Assembly (NCBI RefSeq): GCF_029784135.1
Contig: NC_073746.1
Location: 151,376,556-151,440,555, forward strand
Direction of reading: 5' to 3'
Origin: Toxorhynchites rutilus septentrionalis
Taxonomy: Eukaryota; Arthropoda; Insecta; Diptera; Culicidae
DNA length: 64,000 bases
The notes beneath the pieces were generated by a model. It was given only the letters and a program-made list of their open reading frames with translations. It made no database searches and had not been told where the DNA came from. Made by a program: the position numbers and the translations under genes. This document shows, in pieces, positions 1 through 12,900 of this stretch (positions are counted from its first letter, which is position 1; the number at the start of each line of letters is the position of its first letter).

Positions 1-845
1 GCCTCAATCATCAGCACAAATTGTTGGCAGATAAGTGACATTGGAAGGCAAATAGTTACGCCGGAAGCAGTCAACCACACCAGGTGACACAGAAACATAC
101 GAACCGCCAAAGATTCGAAGGTTTAGGTTAGTGGGTTACATACCTATTTTTCGATACGAAAGATTGTCTCCACAATGACAATAATAATTGCGCTAAGCAA
201 GATGAGCGGATAAGTAGTACATGTTGCTATTCCGTTGACTGATTCTCAGAGGTGATACCGACCAAAATAGTGAGTCAGATTTACCGGGTGCTCTATTCTG
301 AAAGAAAATATATAAAATGAATAAAATTTGCGTTTGCAATTGTTTCAATTTGATAGTTTATTCGATACGGCATGCAAATTGTTATATTAGGTATAAATTC
401 ATGACATAATAACGATCAGAAGGACATCGTGAGCATATTCGATGGTAATTTTTCAAATATTTATGCAAAGAAATAATTACCTGAATACATCAGAGACGAC
501 TGTAACGTAAATATATAAGTAGAAATGAACATATGATAAAGCAAAATCTTAACCTCAAAAACGCCAAAAACGATTACACATGTAGATGTGTCACTGTGAA
601 CAAGTAGAATCGTCACAATGAGTGATTTCTGAAACAATCATAATGATCACCGCACCATTACACGCTTCGTGGAGAAGATATGGAGGAAAATTTCTTGCCG
701 TAAGCTTGGAAGCAAAGGGGAATGTTTTCTATTGAGCAACTATTTGTGTTCAGTTTTATTCGGGATTTCGATGGAAGCATATCTTCCACATAGACCGCGC
801 ACCGCGAGGAAGTACCTTTTCATGAGCTACAGCACTGATGGAAAA
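1..845. other. Region upstream of the ACE-like gene, no gene seen
   Basis: This AT-rich stretch has no convincing coding region on either strand. It precedes the signal-peptide exon of the ACE-like gene, so it should hold that gene's promoter and 5' leader. I could not place a TATA box or initiator with confidence. Confidence 0.4.
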
Positions 846-926
846 ATGTTTCTTATCTTTTTGAGTTTGCTCACCCTGTTCCTACATAAGGCTGGCTCCC
901 AAATCAGTGACCTCCGACTTACTGAG
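846..926 (+). CDS. Proposed exon 1 of the ACE-like gene (signal peptide)
   Basis: This exon encodes 27 residues from the ATG at 846 to a GTAAAT donor at 927. It ends in phase 0, which matches the phase-0 acceptor at 9670-9671. The peptide is a typical signal sequence followed by QISDLRLTE. An in-frame ATG at 822 (MSYSTDGK...) is an alternative start, but the downstream ATG gives the cleaner signal peptide. The 8.7-kb intron that follows is filled with transposons, so a transcript read is needed to confirm the link. Confidence 0.6.
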
Positions 927-3900
927 GTAAATTTAAAGAAAAGACACAGCAGCGAAGAAATATTCAAAATGCGTTTGCAAATTTATTTCGAATATGTTAC
1001 TCATGAACTGTGAGACTAGAGATGATACAACGGTGATTGGAGTGCAGTGTATATCATCTATTCAGTGGAACAGTGTGTGCCTGATAAAACAAATGGTTCC
1101 AGGGAGTGCCGTTCTACCGAATGATCTTATTACGGTTCCACACGTGCTTTTTCTAGCGAGACGACTTCGTGTTTACGTTTGGGAGTGCTTAAAAGTGGTG
1201 TACCCATATCGGTCAAATCAAATGGAATTAATTTGTGATCAGTTTATGCGACTTTGGTGACGGTTTGCGAAATCTTTCTTTGTTTTCTTTACTCCTCGTT
1301 AAAAATCCCGAACATTGTAACGTTGATTTGATTGAATTGTTATTATAATGTATGAACAATCATAAATTTAACAACAGAACTTCAGTGACCGGGTCGATCC
1401 TCACATTGAATGTTTTTGATTCACAAGGATTATGCATTAACATGTTGAGCCTCCCGTCACTCAACTTAACGTGAAGTCCGCGTTGGTCCCTGTGGATCGA
1501 CAATGGACTTTTTGTTAGACAAACGCTGGTCATTGGGTTAGCTCCTGTGGGACCAACATTTACACAGTAGGAGAATGAATAAAATATGGTTTCCGGTTGT
1601 TTTACAACAAGTGATTTGTGATTTTAGTCGAATTTCCGACTATTTTCATCATATCAAAAAATATCTTTGGATGCTGGGGCGCTACCCGTCAAGTGCTTTA
1701 TCGCTCTCTTGATGCGGGTTGTATGAAAAAGCAGCAATAGCAGTACGGGGCTCAACGTGTTATGTGTAGCAAGTAATATTTTTGTTCGTGCCGAAACGCT
1801 CAAAATACAATCAGAAATGATTTCATGCCTGAAACCTTTGCGAGTTCTTTCAATCAACGCCAAAGTTAACTGCATCGAAAATGTCGAATTTTATTCGTGC
1901 CTCGCTGTAAAAATTTTTGAACTGGATACGGTACAAAGTATCAATTGGATGCTGAATAAATGAAACGTCTGGTAATCAAACCATTTACAAAAAAGGCGAT
2001 ATTTTTAACAAGTCAACCAAAGTCGTATGGATAGGAAAATATTTGGGTCATTTGAAATATGTCTGATATTAGGTTGGGGAAAAAGTAATCCATTATTTTT
2101 GGGTGAAATTCAAAACTATTTTGAATATGATTCAGATAGTCCGATTTGGGTCAAATATGCATCGTTTTGTGGTAAAATTTGTTACCTTTCTGAAGCTTCA
2201 TAATGTCTCTATCACGAAAGTTTTGGTCCTTATTGGCGAAAAACTGTAGCAATATTTTTACAATCTTCTCTTGATCCCAATTTATTATCAATCTGGAAAT
2301 TTAGCAATGCGAGAAAAAGGTGGTAATCGCTTGGTGCAAGGTTCGGACTGTATGCTAGATGCATTGAAACATCGCAATCAGGCTCTCGGGATTGAGTGGC
2401 CTTGCGTTGTCCTGATGGAACACAACGCATGTTCTTTTGAACAATTCTGGCCGTTCCTGGTCAATCACTAGCTTCAAACGGTCCATTTGTTGACTGTAGG
2501 GATCTGAATTTGAAGTATCGGCACCATACACACCATTTACAATTCCAGCGGCCTGGCTTGCATTTTCGCCTTTATAAAAGGAAAAGTGTACCGAATTTTC
2601 TCTTTGTTGATCTCCATTGTTACCACCATGTAACTCACAACTGAATGGGACAAACAAAAAAAGATTTGAAATGTGAAATGTCACCTTTACAACGAGCCTG
2701 AACATGCAATTGTTTGATCGAAATTACACGTTATATTGATCACTAAAGCCAGTTACCGAGAAAATAATGGATCCAACCTAATATATTGGCGGTTACTTGT
2801 TCAATTTTGAATGATTTTTTTTTTCTTTTTTTTTATCCCATCTATTTATTTTTGCAATTCAGCTGTAACAGAGCTGAATTTATTCGTAAACATTTTTGTC
2901 TTAAGATAATTTTTGTTGTATACTACACTGAGGCCATTTTTTTCAGTTCTAATCAAGTATATATTGGCCACTACTATCTACCTTGCGCCATTTTTCGGTA
3001 ATTTGAAGATTTCATCCGTGTTATGCTTTCCAAGTGGATTTCAACGAAAATATGTGTAGTATCGCCTTGTCAGGATAGAAGACAACACCTTTTCTGTTGA
3101 CCAATTTTAGTCGTTTATTCTTAATCGTATAATCAATTCAGTTTGAACAGTAGAATTCTAAATTATTCGTTAGGCCATGTGTCTCTTAAAGGAAGACTCC
3201 ATTCCAATCCCACCATATACATACCATGGGGTTATTTGGTGTCAATTGAGTCTTTGAGGATTTTGTGGTGCTTCGCCGCTTATTCCATCATTCCTGCATT
3301 TTACTCATTTTTCATCACCCGTGTGATGGAAGAAAGGATCGATTTTGTTGCTTCTTAGTGGCGTTTCGTTGATCGAATTCCGTTAATCAAGTTCCTTTGC
3401 GTTGATTCATGTGGCAAATACTGAGTTTCTTTGCCAGCTTCATCAGATGACTCTATACTGTCAAAAAGTTGAGTCTTAGTACATTGTATATTTCCTGACA
3501 ACTTGCATGCCGGTCCACCAGACCACTTTTACACAGAAATCGAACAAACCACTCCTGCGTTCACCACGTTCACCAAATTCATTATAGGAGTAGATAAACG
3601 TCCGACTGGAAGTCATCGAAGCTCAATTTATTGCCCAAAAAAAATGTTTTGCTATTTTCCAACAATCTGATGTTGCATCAGGGTTACCAACCTTCGACTT
3701 ATTCCTGTACATTGCTAGTTTTTTTTAGGAATGCCTGCGAAACAGCCAAATACGAAAAATCTCCATTTAATTTAAATTTTCACATTTTTATCCAACTTTT
3801 TTTATTTTTTCGGCCTTTTTAAGATTTTTACTCCCCAAAATTATATTCTTATATTCCAGTTGTGAGAATCCTACTCCGCTCCACTCACATCGAAGACCTG

Positions 3901-6900
3901 TTTGACGATTATCGTCTTTCTCTATCTATATCTATATACAGGGTTTTCCATTTCGGGCTTCCGAAAGTATACAGCCCTGCGCTGACAGCCGTTTGACATA
4001 GCTGTCAACCAAAGCATCATATCGTTAGTTGAATGTCTGCCATTTTACAATATGGATCGTTTTAGCATCGCACAACGTGTTAATTTTGTTAAATTATACT
4101 ATAAAAATGATGAAAAACCGGCAAATGTTTTTCGAGCATTACGGACGGATTTTGGTCTTCATGGACAGCCTACAAAGCACACAATCGCTAATGTAGTGCG
4201 TAAATTCGAACAAACTGGATCCGTAGCGGATATTGTGAAACCTGTGCATCATCGTAATGTGCGTTCGGCCGAAAATATTTCTGCTGTTGCTGCCAGTGTG
4301 GAGGATGACCCGAATGTTTCGATTCCACGGCGTGCTCAGCAATTGGGCTTGTCAAACACATCATTGTGGCGAATTTTGCATTTGGACTTGCACCTACATC
4401 CATATAAAGTCCAACTGGTACAAAAATTAGAGCGTGGTGAACATGGAATACGTCGATTGGGTGAACGAACAACAGCAGCAAAATGCTGAATTTTCGCATC
4501 AAATTTTCTTCAGCGACGAGGCACATTTCGAGCTCAGTGACTATGTGAAAACCCAAAATTGCCGTATATGCCATTGCATCCGCCAAAAGTCACTGTTTGG
4601 TGCGCATTATGGTCTGGTGGAGTCATCGGGCCGTATTTCTTTGAAAATGAGGACGGCGAGACGGTAACTGTGAATGGTGAGCGCTATGGCCGCATGTTAA
4701 CCGATTTTTTTTTGCCACAAATTGAAGATATGGATACGGATGACATGTGGTTTCAGCAAGACGGCGCCACGTGCCACACAACACGACCGAACATGGCCAT
4801 ATTGCGAACGAAATTTGAGGGACGCATAATTTCGCGTTTTGGTGATGCCAATTGGCCGTCCAGATCATGCGATTTGAACCCGCTAGACTTTTTTTGTGGG
4901 GTTATGCGAAAGACCGTGTCTATGCCAACTCTCCGCAAACTCTTGAACATTTGAAAGACAACATTCGTGAAGTTATGACCGAGATACGGCCCCATATGTG
5001 CCGAAAAGTCATCGAAAATTACCTGTTCCGGATCAAGGTGTGCGAGGAAGCCCTAGGGAATGATGTTGTATTTCACACATAATGGCATAAACCAAACTTT
5101 AATTTGAAACAAAAGTTTCATCGAAATTAGAATTCTATGTGTGTTTTATTTCAATTTACTTTTGGAATTTAAAGTTGGAAAACCCTGTATATCTAGTATA
5201 AGCATACAGAAGTACAGTACGGTGTTTTCTCACTCATTTGCCTCCATTTTAGTTATGTTATGTCAGTTTGGATAACTTATGTAAGTGCTGCTATCAGAAT
5301 GTTGGTCTTTTTTATTAAACTCGTTTATTTTTACAGGCTCAGTTACAGTTTAAAAGATCAAGTTCTCCAACAATTTCCGTATACAAGACAGCATTGCTAT
5401 TGGTCGGTACGAATTGAAGTCGGACGCGGGTTTTCCAGGTTTTTGAATAGTAATAACTCGTACTTGTCTCCAGTCATCTGGAACAATATTATGCTCCAGA
5501 AACCGATTGAATAAATTCAACAAGCGATGTTTCGCAACATCAGGGAGGTTTTTTAGCAAGTTGAACTTAACTCGATCCGATCCTGGAGCAGAATTGTTAC
5601 AAGAAAGGAGAGCAAGAGAGAATTCTACCATCGAAAACTTAGAATCAAGATCGCACCTATCTTGTGGTATATCTCGAACAATTTTTTGCACAGGAGCGGA
5701 ATCGGGACAAACCTTCCGTGCAAAATTAAAAATCCATCGATGTGAATAATCTTCGCTTTCATTAGATGAAGAGCGATTTCTCATGTTTCGAGTAACTTTC
5801 CATAATTTTTTCATTGACGTTTCTCTTGACAAACCTTCCACGAAATTTCGCCAATAAGCACGTTTTTTCCCTTTGAGCATGTTTTTAAATTGATTTTCAA
5901 GGTCCAAATACGTTTGAAAATTTTCAATGGTCCCACGTTTCCGAAAAGCTTTAAATGCGTTCGATTTATCTTGATAAAGCTTGGAACATTGGCTATCCCA
6001 CCATGGATTGGGAGGCCTTTGACGAATAGTGGAGCCTGGGATGGGTTTAGTTTGAGCGCGAACCGCACTGTCATATATCAAACGAGAAATGAAGTTATAC
6101 TCCTCCAATGGAGGCAAACCATCTCTGGAATTGATGGCTAGAGCAATTGCGTCCGCATATTTTTTCCAGTCAATGTGTCTTGTGAGGTCATATGCCATGT
6201 TTATAGATTCAGAAGAATTCGACCCAATGGTGATGGAAATTTTGATTGGCAAGTGATCACTACCGTTGGGGTCCTGGATTACATTCCACTTGCAATCTAA
6301 CGATAGTGAATTCGAGCAAAGCGAGAGGTCAAGAGTACTTGGGTTAGCAGGAGGTTTAGGTACACGTGTTGTTTCCCCAGTGTTCAAAACGGTCATATTG
6401 AAGCTGTTACAAAGGTCATATATCATCGATGAACGATTGTCGTCGTACTGTTCCCCCCAGGCAGTTCCGTGAGAGTTGAAATCTCCCAAGATCAATCGTG
6501 GCTCAGGAAGGAGTGAGCACATGTCAACAAGTTGCTTGCGGCTAACCGCAGCTCTCGGAGGCCAATACAAGCTGACAATACAGAGGTCTTTGCCTCTGAT
6601 GTTTGCATGACAAGCAACAGCTTCGATCCCTCCAATAGGTGGAAGGTCAATTCGAAAAAATGAGTGGCACTTATTGATCCCCAATAGTACCCCTCCGTAT
6701 CTGTCATCACGGTCCAAGCGTATAATATTAAAATCGTGGAAAGAGAGATCATCTCGCGAAGACAGCCAAGTTTCGGACAGAGCAAAAACATCACAATTGA
6801 ACTTATGAATTAAAAATTTGAATGTATCCAATTTAGGGATAAGACTACGACAATTCCACTGTAAAACAGTGATATCTCCGATCTCTCTATTTAAATTAGA

Positions 6901-9900
6901 CATCAAGAGAGATAATCATTGCAAGGAGGGGCCATGTTTGCATCAATTGCTGCAAAATTGTCTTTAGCACTGGAAGCATTGAGATGACAATGGTTCTGAT
7001 GGAGTCGGAAACGTTAAAACACGTGAAGATTTGATCCACAAGGTCAGTCAACTTTATAAATCCCGATTGGGAAGTTGAACTAGACGGAAAAACAGGGACA
7101 GTTGGGGTTTTTGATGTCCCCTCGAGTGCTGGGCCGTTCAAAGGTGAACCATTCCCACGGAAACCAGGAGGAACCTGATTTTGCTTGTCCGCTGCACTCG
7201 ATTTTTTAGACATGCTAACAGGGGGTATAACCGGTGGGGCTTGTCCTTGAACTTTGGGAGTGGTCATATTTTTGCGCCGGGGATTCCCTTGGAAAATGAA
7301 CGGTGTGCCCCCGTTAGCTGTGTCCGCTTCCATTTCGTCAACGGGCAACGTGGTGAAGACATATTGTGTGCTGATTGGTTGTTCTTGTTGGGCCTGTGGA
7401 GAAGCGCCCTTTAAGATATCCGCAAAAGTGCGTTTCGAGCGTTCCTTCAAAGAGCGCTTCTGTTTCTCCCAGCGACTCTTGTAAGTTTCACAAACTGAGA
7501 GCTCGTGTGGGGATCCCCCGCAATATGGACATTTATGCTCAGTCGCACTGCAGGATTTCCCCGCATGTTGCTCTCCGCAAGTGGCACAGCGCTCCTTGTT
7601 GGCACAATAATCTGAAGTGTGACCAACTGACTTGCATTTTTAGCAAGTCATGGGCTTTGGCACGGAGAGTCGCACAGGCAGTCTCAGTTTGCCCACCATG
7701 ACGTAGTCAGGGAGAGCGGAACCAGCAAAAGTTACTCGAAACGAGTCTGACGGCGTGAATTTATTTTTTCCCTCTTCTTGGGATACTTTACCTAGTTGGC
7801 GGCTGTCCAAAATTTTAACGCCCACCAAAGGGAGTCTTTTGAATTTACCAACTCCTTCTTTTATCATTTCGCACGTCAGACCCGTTTCAGTTATCACCCC
7901 CGAGATTTCTACGTCATGGGAGAGCACGTAGACACGATACTCTAGGGAGAATCTCTCGTCGATCACAATTGCATTTGCGTGTTTCCGATCATTCACGACA
8001 ACACGCAGTTTGTTCGGTCTAACCTTAGAGATTTCGACCACGGAGGAATATAATCTTGCCAGATGTTTCGAAACCTGAATGACATTAATTGATTTACCTT
8101 TTGGTTTGGGCCGGAAAAAAACAACCCATGGACCAACTCCAAATGCATCGTCTGGATAGACCTTGACACGAGGAGAGGAAATAACTGAGGGGGAGGACGA
8201 GGTCGATTGTTGAGCGGGAGCGGGATCAGTAGGGCTAGGAGGCAAGTTCGTGAGTTGAGCGGAAGCGGGAGCGGGAGATTGAGGGGGCGAAGAGGAAAAG
8301 TTTGCCAATTTTCTTGAGGGGGGCTTGTTAAGGATGATTAACTCTTTCTCTGAAGAGACATCTTCTGAGGGAGGAACGCGTTTAAGCGACTTCCCAGCCC
8401 CCGTTGTAGCTAGTGAGGAGGAAACAGTAGTTTCAATCTCTATGTCAACATGAGCTTCTGCCATTACGGCAGATATAAAATAATATAATTTTATTTTTTT
8501 TTTGTATTTCTAAATCTAATATATATTATACCTAAATCGCACAACAATGCGAATGAGATGAAACGGTGTCCCAATCGAACCGCGTGGCAATCGCTCGGCA
8601 CAGATGCAACGGTATATCGCACCACAACACGATGATGGAATCGATGACGATGATAAAGCACACGCACCGCGTCCGCCGTGGAGGACTTCTTCCTCACGCT
8701 GGTTGTGATTGCTGCTCTCCTCACTCGCGCAATAAAGAGAACCCCGTTAGGGCGAAATAACTTCACCAGCCACGAAATGATAACAGTATAATCTCCACTC
8801 TATAATAGACGCGAACAAATTTGCGACCGATGTCTTCGGACTGCGCGAGCTGAATGACTTGATATATGAAACGATTTATTTCAATTTTCATAAATAAAAA
8901 CCAAGGTGTGTTCCCGCTCGAGAACGGATCGTTTGCTTTAAGCTGTCTGTCTTGCTGTGTTCATTTTCACACAAGGAAAGTTTATACGGCGAGAAAAATT
9001 GAAATAATGAAGAAATATTAGAAAAAGTGATTTCCCATATGCTCTACACATAGTATTAGGTGTTGTTAGTCCAATTAAAATTCGCATTGGGTTGAATAAA
9101 CACTCAGAAAGTAAAAATTATAAAACAAAATTACCTTTTCCATTTCGAATAGGTTTTCTCTATATTAAAGTAACATGTTTTTACTGAGGAGAAATATTGA
9201 TAATTGTGTTCGGTATTGGTAATTATCTTATATTACATTGGTGAGTTTTTTTTCTTCATTTCATCCATCCATAACACAGTAGGCATCTCGTTTAGGATCA
9301 CAGAGGGCGGTTTTCATCATATCTCGTTCCGCTTCGTTATCTTTTACCTGATAAGCGCCATCCAACGACTGTTTACCATCACTCGGTAAACACTGGTGGA
9401 GTGAACAAACAATACCCAATAACCAAACAAAACGTCCCTTTTCAGGGCCACCAAATCATTATCAAAGAGTTTCACGAATTCTTCAAACATATTCAAAATC
9501 AACAGATAACCTATCGGAATTCTACGTCAAGTATGCGGTCGTGTCTCGGACACAACCCTCCTGTGACTTTTTGAGACTCAAATTTAAGGGACTAACAACC
9601 AATGCATGAAATTTTGAGGGAAAGACATTTCAAAAAAGAACACAAACTAACGCTAGCAATAACTCCCACAGAGCACCAACGATAATCTTGGAGATGCCAT
9701 TCAATTTCTTCGTGACTACGACCGTGAAGCAGCCGAAATGTGTAACCGGTAAATGTTTTTTAATGACGAACGTAATACTTCTCTAACCACCACATCACTC
9801 CTCACTCCTTAGGGTTGCGAGCAGTGAGTGGAAGTACGCGACCAACGCAACGGAGTTCAACAAACGGCGGATGAGGGAGCAGCAGAACCTGGCCGCAAAA

Positions 9901-12900
9901 TTTGAATGTCTCAGCTGGCGTCGGGCTGCCTCATTCGATTCGTCGACGATTGTTGACACCAGTATTCGTCGCCAGCTGGGACGAATTGTGCAGCCCGGCC
10001 GCTGTGGCCTAGGGGAGGACAAGCATGCCGAGGTGATATCCTTTATTAGTTATTGCTTTACATTATAAAGGAACCATTTTCAGATAACTCACGTGATATC
10101 GTTGATGAAAGAAAACTACAACAGTGCAAAGGTATGCCCATTCCAGGGACCACAAGCAACCCCGCACAAAAGTGCAAGCTATGTCAGCGGTTATTCTACT
10201 TACTGTGATTTGAGGATAGAGCCAGACTTGGTACAGATTATGCAAACAAGTCGAGTAGAACCAGAACTGAACTATTTTTGGTCGACTTGGCGTGATAAAA
10301 CCGGACCACCTATAAAGAACACGTTTATGCGTTATCTGGATCTAGCCAACCAGGCAGCTGAGCGACATGGATTCAGTGATGCAGGTGAACAGATGCGCTC
10401 GTTATACGACGACAATGATTTCTTCTTCACCGTCAACGATCTTTGGACGAAGATTCAACCGCTCTACAGGCAGTTGGTTACGTTCGTCCGAAAAGGACTC
10501 GTACGACAGTACGGAGAAAATGTGGTGCGAAAAGATGGTCCTCTCCCAGCTCATCTGCTCGGTAACATGTGGGCGCAAAATTGGAGAAATATACTAGATT
10601 TGGTTAAACCGGGGCAATCAGAAACTCCGGACGTTACCGGGGAAATGATCCGACAGGGATACACACCATTGAAAATTTTCCAAACAGCAGAAGAATTCTT
10701 CACTTCGATCGGTCTATCCCCTATGACACCTGAATTTTGGCGAAACTCAATGCTTCAGAAATCGAACGAAATACATGGACAGTGTACCGCATCAGCTTGG
10801 GATTTCTGTAATAAAATAGATTTTCGGATAAAGCAGTGCACCCAGGTAAACCTGGAAGATTTCGTGAATGCGCACCACGAAATGACCCATGTTCACTATT
10901 ACATGCAATATGCATCCCAACCATATCTGTACCGGGAAGGACCGAACCCGGCTTTTCATGAAGCTGTTGCAAACGCCGTTAGTCTTTGTGTAGGAGGGCC
11001 GGTACATCTCCAGAAGCTGGGGCTTCTGAATAGTCCGGTTACAGTGAGCAATGGAAATAATATGATTAATATCGAGTATCTTTTGAGTGTTGCCTTGGAT
11101 AAGCTTCCGTTTATGTCATTCAGTTTGGCTCTGGAGAAGGTATGATCTGCGATATGTATTTTTGACTATGTAGCCTGAGATACAGCTTTCACTACTTTCA
11201 GTGGCGTTGGTATGTTTTCGAGAAAGGTCCCACTGGCATGAACGCTCGTTGGTGGGAGCTCCGACTGAGGTATCAAGGTATAATTCCTCCAACCGCCAGG
11301 GGATACGAACATTTTGACGCTGGAGCTAAGTATCACGTAATCTCCGATCAAGACTATATCAAATACTTCGTGGCGACTGTGCTACAGTTTCATATCTTCT
11401 CGGAACTTTGCATTGCATCGCATCATGTGGGTCCACTGCATACCTGTGACTACTATCGTTCGAGAGAAGCTGGAAGAATAATCAGGTAAAGCAAAGACAA
11501 TTTCAATTTACCGATTAATTAGTTCACACAGTTCCTGGAACTTTCAATTCACACTAGTAATGTATTTCATATCATATCGTATCTCTTTCACAAACATTTC
11601 GCCTTGAAAATCTCAGTTAAAGATCCACATGCCATGCACATGTCACCGAATCCAACCCACATCAAGCTCCTTCTTGTTCCCACCGGATCCATTCATACTC
11701 GTCGAGCTTCAACAGCTACCGAAATGCTGCGTTAGCTATGGAGTTCCGCTAGTTCGAAGACCTCTTCCTGCGTTTATACATACACACATGAACTACGCAA
11801 AAAATCGTTCCGAACGTCAAATCCCTATCAAATGCTTGCGAAAGTATTCGCACAGATTCGGGTAAATCGTGCTCGATCTCGATTATTCTTATTGGAGAAT
11901 TTGTACATGGCCTAAGAAAGACTTAGCTGTTCTACAATCCTCTCGCTACATGTGCTTCCCAAAAATAATAGAGTGATATAACCACAATGTGAACGTAGGA
12001 CTACCGTTGACTCAATAATCATTTGTTTGAGGTTGCTTCTGAATTAATTCACAATGAATGAATGGATATTTTGAGGATTTGCTGATCGTTCTTCGTGTGA
12101 ATGGATGAGTATAAGTGTTGAAGTATAATTGAAACAGGGAAGAACATAAAATTCGACCCTTTTGAACTAGCTAGAGGTACTGAAAAGTATCGATGGTTGG
12201 CTTTATAGAAACATAATTATCACAATCACAATTATCACGAACATCAAACTACGTTCTTGGTGGATGGATTTCCGAGCGGGCACCCGCTTAAATACAAATT
12301 TGTGTCTGCTTAAATAGTCTGTTTTCAAAGATATTTTTGATCTTTTGAAACAAGTTTTCGGGTCAATAATTAACAAGCATTTGACTCTTGGACATCTTGT
12401 TCTTCGAATGAAGTGTTAATCATACCACTCCGTTCAGTCAGCAAAGAGGTATTGGTACGAAGTATCTCTCCACTCCAAATACAAAAGTTTTGCTCAGTGA
12501 CATGTTCATTCATCCAAAAATGTGCTTCATAGCTGTGTAAAATTGCAAACTTGTGTGAGTTTCTCAAACTGAAGCATGGTTCTCGTAAAAAACCTGCACA
12601 ATTTGCAGGCGTTGTTCTGGTCTATTCACGACGAAATGATAAATTAAGCTAAGCATGAAGCAAGTGACCGCTGTCAAAATGGCGCACATATCAAAGAGAT
12701 TTTGCCAACTTAAAATTCTATTCTTTTCTAAATACACTCATTGTTACATTTGAGACACGCAAATTTTCGTTCTTATCAATACTTTTGAATTCATCTATTT
12801 CAGTGACATCATGCAGCAGGGCGCATCTCTTAGCTCGTCGCAGTTGATCAAACTTTATACAAGAGGTAAAACTGCGCAGCTCACCGTGGAGCCCCTGCTG

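Larger units (their letters stand above)
5345..8860 (-). mobile_element. Jockey-clade non-LTR retrotransposon, 3' part of ORF2 missing
   Basis: On the minus strand the order is 5' leader (about 8860-8465), ORF1 (8464-6896), then ORF2 (from 6903) with endonuclease and the first part of the reverse transcriptase. ORF2 stops at 5350, just after RPIAMLSCIRKLLE. The second copy at 59773-63250 continues past this point, so most of the reverse transcriptase is absent here. Loss of the 3' part with the 5' part kept is unlike usual 5' truncation and points to an internal deletion. The 5' boundary is approximate. Confidence 0.85.

Noticed and set aside
669..1013. 114-residue open frame as an independent gene
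   Set aside because: Its useful part is the signal peptide at 846-926, which ends at a good donor in phase with the next ACE exon. The rest of the frame reads into intron.
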